A stretch of 64,000 nt of DNA from NCBI GenBank assembly GCA_027493775.1, contig JAOSKE010000002.1, forward strand, positions 471,435-535,434. Reading direction: 5' to 3'. Shown piece by piece: positions 59,832 through 64,000 of this stretch (positions are counted from its first letter, which is position 1; every line of letters begins with the position of its first letter). Below the pieces are notes generated by a model. It was not told the origin of the DNA, did no database searches, and saw only the letters and a program-made list of their open reading frames with translations. This stretch comes from Kiritimatiellia bacterium. GTDB taxonomy: Bacteria; Verrucomicrobiota; Kiritimatiellia; CAIVKH01. The position numbers and the translations under genes are program-made.

Positions 59832-60691
59832 AACTCGTGCGCTTTGGCAGCCCCGGCGCGGAACGGCCGGGTCTCTGGATGGAAGATCGCGGCGCGCCAG
59901 AAATTCTCGACGTTCGCGCGATGGCCTACGACATCGCAGACTACGACCAGCACTTCTTCACCCACTGGGGCCTCGACCGATTGCGCGGGTTGTTGCTCGA
60001 AAAGAATCAAAAACGAATCAGCGCCACCGGCGTGCGCCTCGGCCCTCCCACCCCCACCCCGACGAATCTCATTTGCGTCGGAAAGAACTACGCGGAACAC
60101 GCAGCCGAGTTCGATTCACAAATTCCCACCGAACCCATCCTCTTTGCAAAGTCGCCGACCTCCCTCATCGGCCCAAATGATTCGATCACGATCCCCGCAG
60201 AATTCGGCGAAGTGGACGCAGAGGCGGAGCTGGCCGTCGTCATCGGTATTCACGCTCATCGAGTGACGGAGGCGGAGGCGCTTTCCCATATTGCGGGCTA
60301 TACCTTAATGAACGACGTCACAGAGCGCCGCGCACAGCGCGAGGCTGGCCAGTGGTTTCGCGGGAAGAGTTTCGACACCTTCGCCCCCATCGGCCCCTGC
60401 CTCGTCACAGCCGACGAATTCGGCAATCCGCAAGACCAACCCATCCAATCGCGGCTAAACGGCAACGTCCTACAAGACGGCAACACGCGCGACATGCTTT
60501 TTTCGGTTGCGCGGATCATCAGCTACATCTCCGCGACCCTCACGCTACAGCCCGGCGACATCATTGCGACCGGAACGCCACCCGGTGTCGGCTTCGCGCG
60601 CACCCCTCCCTTATTTTTGCGTAGCGGCGACGCCATCGAAATCCACAGCCCTCGAATCGGCTCGCTCAGCAACCCGATTATCAGGGCCTGA
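59828..60691 (+). CDS. Fumarylacetoacetate-hydrolase family protein
   Basis: 287 aa. N-terminal beta domain 'MKLVRFGSPGAERPGLWMED', then the FAH core: 'NLICVGKNYAEHAAEFDSQI', 'PILFAKSPTSLIGPNDSITI', 'EVDAEAELAVVIG' (metal Glu pair and Asp) and 'IIATGTPPGVGFARTP'. The family includes hydratases, isomerases and oxaloacetate decarboxylases of aromatic or keto-acid breakdown; the exact substrate cannot be told. Coupled to rnhC by a 4-bp overlap. Confidence 0.92.
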   Translation: MKLVRFGSPGAERPGLWMEDRGAPEILDVRAMAYDIADYDQHFFTHWGLDRLRGLLLEKNQKRISATGVRLGPPTPTPTNLICVGKNYAEHAAEFDSQIPTEPILFAKSPTSLIGPNDSITIPAEFGEVDAEAELAVVIGIHAHRVTEAEALSHIAGYTLMNDVTERRAQREAGQWFRGKSFDTFAPIGPCLVTADEFGNPQDQPIQSRLNGNVLQDGNTRDMLFSVARIISYISATLTLQPGDIIATGTPPGVGFARTPPLFLRSGDAIEIHSPRIGSLSNPIIRA

Positions 60692-60707
60692 GAAACTCCT
60701 TCCACGC

Positions 60708-60845
60708 GCAAATTCGGACAAAAACATCCGAATTTCCAAGGGTTGGAAGTCCTTTGCGAACAAAGTTCCAAGCCTTGGAACTTTTGGGGCGATTTTTTCC
60801 AAGCGTTGGAACTTTTTTAAGCGACCACTTCCAAGCCTTGGAAGT
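60708..60845. repeat. TTCCAA-NNN-TTGGAA palindrome array, cluster 3 (four copies)
   Basis: An ATTCGGA...TCCGAAT inverted repeat (60711-60734) is followed by four palindromes: TTCCAAGGGTTGGAA 60734-60748, TTCCAAGCCTTGGAA 60766-60780, TTCCAAGCGTTGGAA 60797-60811 and TTCCAAGCCTTGGAA 60829-60843. Spacers of 16-17 bp vary in sequence. It fills the gap between the convergent FAH and TMTC-like genes. Confidence 0.85.
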
Positions 60846-60852
60846 TTTGGAA

Positions 60853-62371
60853 TCAATAGCGACCGAGGGGGTCGTTTTTGCGCGCATTTTCCGCCGCTTC
60901 CATCGCTTCTTCGCGCCGTCCCTGCGCTTCTCGCACAAGCGCGAGTGTGGCCCATGCTTCAGGTTTGTCGGGGCGACGACGCAGGGCTTCTTCGATTTTC
61001 TCGGACGCGGCATCGAGGTTGTTTGTACGTGCGTCCATAACGGCGAGGTTGATCATGGCGGTGACATCGCGGGGGTTTAACTCATCAGCCCGACTAAAAT
61101 ACTGAATCGCTGTTTCAAGATCGCCACTGTGCCACGCGGCGAGGCCGAGTCCGGTTTGTGCGCGGGCGCTGTGCGGTTCGACGCGGACGTTCGAGAACCA
61201 GAGCGCGGTGTCGTTCGCAAAATCGGGCAATCGCAACTCCAGCAGCGCGACGTACACCACGGCGATGGCAATGACGCCACGGCGAATGACACGGTCATCA
61301 AGTGGAAGCGCCGCAGGAAGCAGGGCGAATCCGGCAACGAGCGCGTAGGCGTAGCGGTCGGCGACGGGGTTGTGCAGTGGAATGATGTTGGAGATTGGAA
61401 GAAAGGCGATGAGCAGCCATGTGACGCCGAGAGCAGAGAGTGAATTTTTCCGACGCGCAACGAGCACAAAAAGCGCGGCGGCCAAAACGGAAAACAGTCC
61501 GATAAAAAATCGCGGGGCGAGCGCTCCGGTGATGGGAGTGACCACCCGATCAATCGCGAGCGGCCAGGGGGCGATGAGCAATTTGATGTAGCGCAAAAAC
61601 AGCCACGGCGCGGTCCAGATGTTTTCCGGCCAGCGCAGCGAAAGCCCATTCCACGGACCATCGAGCGCCTGGGGCGGATGGGCGCTGACCGCGAACGCCG
61701 CAAAACCAAGCAGTAAAAGTGCGGCGACGACGAGTTCTGAACTACCGCGCCGCAACGAAGGGCGTTCTGCGGGAAATGTCCACCAGATCGCGGCCACCAG
61801 CGCGGGCAGAACCAATGCGCTTTCTTTTTGCGCCGAGTGCCAGCAGCCATGCGGCAGCCTGTAGTGGAGTGCGCACCCAACCATTTCGTATCGGCATTAA
61901 ATTAAGGACAACGAGCATCCAGAAAAGGGAGAGCGGGTCTTCACGGAAAGAGGGAACTTGTATCGCTTCGCTGGCGAGTGGGTGTACGGCAAAAATCAGC
62001 GCAGCGACAAACGCGCGTGCGGCGGCGGATTTATCGCCGTTGCGAAGAAGCAGTCCGATCAACCACGAATAAAGCAACAGCGTGCAACCGGCGTGGAGCG
62101 CGATGTTTGTTGCGCGATAGCGCCACGCTGTCTTCGGGCCGGTCGCATGGTCGAGCAACATGGAGACAAGAAGAGTTGGGCGCGTGGCATCAAGTGTACG
62201 CGGTTCTGAAAATGTGCGCAGGGTCAGGACGCGCTGCCATGCGTCGGGCGCGGAAAGAAAGCGGTTCTCGACAATCGCGCCGTCGTCGTCATAGACAAAT
62301 TCGTGAGCAATGCCGGCGAGATGAGGAACGATTGCAAAGACGAGGAGGAGCAAATACGGGCGGAGCTTCAT
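60853..62371 (-). CDS. TMTC-like membrane glycosyltransferase with TPR (frameshifted)
   Basis: About 505 aa from ATG 62371, which overlaps the era stop (ATGA). Starts 'MKLRPYLLLLVFAIVPHLAG' and shows the D-D motif in 'EFVYDDDGAIVENRFL' and 'HPLASEAIQVPSFREDPLSL', typical of TMTC/GT-C proteins. A break in TTTTT 61825-61829 is cured by one base less ('LALGAKESALVLPALV'). More membrane segments follow, then TPR units ('AQTGLGLAAWHSGDLETAIQ'). Probably transfers mannose-like sugars to extracytoplasmic proteins. Confidence 0.82.
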
Positions 62372-63285
62372 TGCGCGTAACCGAGCCGCTTGAGCAGCCA
62401 GAAGTTGCGATCCCATTTCGGCTCAACCTTCACCCACAGCTCAACTTTGACCGGTTTATCAAACCAGTTGGCCAGCTCGCCTTCGGACTCGCGCCGCACC
62501 TTGCGCAGCAGCCGACCTTTTTCGCCGATGACGATTCCCTTTTGAGAATGTTTCTGTACGTAGATTGTCGCCTTGGCGATCCACGGGTCGGATTCCTCAT
62601 CCAGGTTTTCCACCCAGACCGCGATGGAGTGCGGAAGTTCCTCGCGAAGTTGGCCGAATAATTTTTCGCGAATCACGTCTGCGATTGCGAGCTTGCGCGG
62701 GAAGTCGGTGAGGATGTCGTCGGGGAACAGCAGCGGGCCTTCCGGCATCAAGTCGAAGAGCGTCGTGACCAGCGCCTCAAGCCCCTGCCCCGTCACTGCG
62801 GAAGTTTCGCGCCAAATGGGCGCCGGGCGCTCCACGGCATCGGCCGGGCGCTGAGCGTCCCACGCCGCGTGAAAGGCCTCGGGATTTGCGCCAGGGTCGT
62901 CCATCTTGTTCAAGACAATGACCAGCGGAGTCGTCTCGCGGTGCAGTCGCTTCATCCAGCCTTCATCTTCATGCTGTGGCGGCCGCCCGGCATCGAGAAC
63001 CAGCATCGCAACATCCGCGCCGACTGCGGCGCTGCGCGCCACACGGTTCATTATCCGACCGAGATCGTGGGCGGCTTTATGAATACCCGGTGTGTCGTGG
63101 AAAACGAGTTGGCCGCGCGGCTCTGTGTGGATTCCACGGACGACGTTGCGCGTGGTTTGCGCGATGGGCGAGACAATGCTTACTTTTTCGCCGAGAATCG
63201 CATTGAGCAGCGATGATTTTCCGACATTCGCGCGGCCAATCAGCGCGATAATTCCAGACTTTGTAGCGGGCGCGACGTCACTCAC
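62368..63285 (-). CDS. era: GTPase Era
   Basis: 305 aa from GTG 63285, overlapping the upstream stop (GTGA). G1 'GRANVGKSSLLNAI', G2 region 'PIAQTTRNVVRGI', G3 'DTPGIHKA', G4 'VLNKMDDPGA'. The KH domain in the C-terminal third reads 'ATIYVQKHSQKGIVIGEKGR'. It binds the 3' end of 16S rRNA during 30S maturation. Intact; an essential gene in most bacteria. Confidence 0.96.
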   Translation of the reverse strand: MSDVAPATKSGIIALIGRANVGKSSLLNAILGEKVSIVSPIAQTTRNVVRGIHTEPRGQLVFHDTPGIHKAAHDLGRIMNRVARSAAVGADVAMLVLDAGRPPQHEDEGWMKRLHRETTPLVIVLNKMDDPGANPEAFHAAWDAQRPADAVERPAPIWRETSAVTGQGLEALVTTLFDLMPEGPLLFPDDILTDFPRKLAIADVIREKLFGQLREELPHSIAVWVENLDEESDPWIAKATIYVQKHSQKGIVIGEKGRLLRKVRRESEGELANWFDKPVKVELWVKVEPKWDRNFWLLKRLGYAQ

Positions 63286-64000
63286 AAAACCACCTCGTCG
63301 CCACGCTTCGGCAGGTTCACTTCGGGATGACCTTCCGCGCGCAGTCGTTCCGCAAGAGCTTCGCGAGATTCCGTTTCGCCGTGTACCAAAAAGATTCTTT
63401 TGGGGCGCGTGTGATTTGCATAGTTGACGAGGTCGTCCACATCGGCGTGTGCGCTAAACGCCGGCAGCTTCACCACCTCCGCGCGGACGGGGAACCAGTC
63501 GCCAAAAATTCGCGCGCGGGTATTGCCGTCCTGCAGGCGGCGCCCGAGTGTGTGAGCGGCCTGATAACCGACCAGGACAACGCTGTTCGCCGGATTTTCA
63601 ATTCCGTGCTTCAGGTGGTGAAGAATGCGCCCGTGTTCACACATTCCCGACGCAGCAACAATGATGCACGGCTCTTTCGACGCCGTGATCGCCTTGGAGT
63701 CCTGAACCGAAATGGACTGATTCAACCATTTGGGACAGGTCAGACAACCGATTGCTGCATAGAGTTTTCGTGTATTGTCGTCGAGATAGTTCGGATGGTG
63801 GTTGAATACATTTGTGACTGCATTCGCCATCGGGCTATCGAGATAAATTTTCACCTCGGGCAGACTTCCCTCTGAAATCAGCTCGTTGAGAAGGAAGACA
63901 ATTTCCTGTGCGCGTTCGAGCGCGAAGGAGGGGATCAACACCTTACCGCCGCGATCCAGCGTACGCTTCGCGATACCGCGCAACTGTTCCTTCGCGTGAA
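63282..64000 (-). CDS. Metallo-beta-lactamase/beta-CASP nuclease, 3' part (cut by window edge)
   Basis: The frame is open to the right edge, so the N-terminus with the H-x-H-x-D-H metal site lies outside. Seen: 'GGKVLIPSFALERAQEIVFL' and 'KIYLDSPMANAVTNVF' (beta-CASP), 'PCIIVAASGMCEHGRILHHL' and the RMMBL end 'FSAHADVDDLVNYANHTRPK' with 'IFLVHGETESREALAERLR'. These belong to the CPSF-73/YSH1-like group of RNA nucleases. Coupled to era by overlapping stop/start. Confidence 0.92.
   Translation of the reverse strand, partial: HAKEQLRGIAKRTLDRGGKVLIPSFALERAQEIVFLLNELISEGSLPEVKIYLDSPMANAVTNVFNHHPNYLDDNTRKLYAAIGCLTCPKWLNQSISVQDSKAITASKEPCIIVAASGMCEHGRILHHLKHGIENPANSVVLVGYQAAHTLGRRLQDGNTRARIFGDWFPVRAEVVKLPAFSAHADVDDLVNYANHTRPKRIFLVHGETESREALAERLRAEGHPEVNLPKRGDEVVL

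Noticed and set aside
60708-60845. CRISPR-like array
   Set aside because: The repeated unit is only a 15-bp palindrome, spacers are 16-17 bp, copies vary, and no cas genes are present.
644-61829. Programmed frameshifting as the cause of the many split ORFs
   Set aside because: Sites lack a common slippery heptamer or downstream structure and require shifts in both directions; errors in homopolymers explain all of them more simply.

Overview
The window reads as a chromosomal segment of a Gram-negative bacterium, most likely from the PVC superphylum (Verrucomicrobiota/Kiritimatiellota-like). This rests on style, not on a marker gene. The signs are dispersed intergenic palindromes of the form TTCCAA-NNN-TTGGAA, a beta-propeller protein with a C-terminal 'quoted-text' sandwich domain of the kind common in Verrucomicrobia, large membrane-glycosyltransferase/TPR fusions, and an RNase HIII. 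There is an outer membrane (beta-barrel, Wza-like exporter, lipoproteins). No phage, CRISPR array or rRNA is present; one partial tRNA-Ser lies at the left edge.

Layout. 1-59: 3' part of tRNA-Ser. 190-3458 (-): SWIM/SNF2 helicase. 3459-4491: repeat-rich intergenic DNA with a 297-bp tandem duplication. 4492-16290 (-): a tight nine-gene alpha-glucan operon, in transcription order glgB (GH13), unknown protein, glgA, GNAT, two GH57 enzymes, a glycosyltransferase, a DUF4912 protein, and a GH57 branching enzyme. 16481-17942: TlpA-like thioredoxin and a glycine-zipper lipoprotein, convergent on a hairpin terminator. 18018-19450: an IS110-family element with a broken transposase and a strongly folded leader that may be its guide RNA. 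19450-20170: dispersed repeats. 20174-26837: class II aldolase, thioredoxin-like ferredoxin, C-terminal processing protease, acetyltransferase, PIF1-like/HRDC helicase. 26853-33516 (-): DUF2723-TPR membrane protein, mannose-6-phosphate isomerase, sialidase-like propeller. 33726-36817 (+): retropepsin-like lipoprotein, OPA-family phosphate-ester antiporter, coupled small membrane protein. 37008-40072 (-): glpK-glpD glycerol catabolism. 40263-41605 (-): a coupled two-gene unit of unknown function containing DUF1828. 41881-45973: membrane glycosyltransferase-TPR, a propeller protein, tsaE-tsaB. 46086-51807 (+): sucA-sucB-lpdA (2-oxoglutarate dehydrogenase). 51893-58637 (-): exopolysaccharide export locus (unknown exported protein, beta-barrel, Wzc-like kinase, Wza-like exporter, O-antigen ligase/polymerase). 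58818-60691 (+): RNase HIII and a FAA-hydrolase protein. 60853-64000 (-): beta-CASP nuclease (cut by the window edge), era, TMTC-like membrane protein.

A dominant technical feature is that seventeen single-base indels, most of them in homopolymer runs, break genes that otherwise read perfectly, including tsaB, sucA and manA, which are unlikely to be dispensable. In each case adding or removing one base rejoins two ORFs into one full-length family member. I therefore treat them as sequencing/assembly errors and give the joined spans as single genes. They should not be read as pseudogenes.

Functional picture: a heterotroph with a complete 2-oxoglutarate dehydrogenase, glycerol and hexose-phosphate use, an elaborate stored alpha-glucan system with two unrelated branching-enzyme folds, and a Wzx/Wzy-type exopolysaccharide. 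The most interesting under-described items are the IS110 leader RNA whose fold hides the transposase ribosome-binding site, the DUF1828 two-gene unit at 40263-41605, the composite TTCCAA palindromes found only between convergent genes, and the unknown proteins inside the glucan and exopolysaccharide operons.
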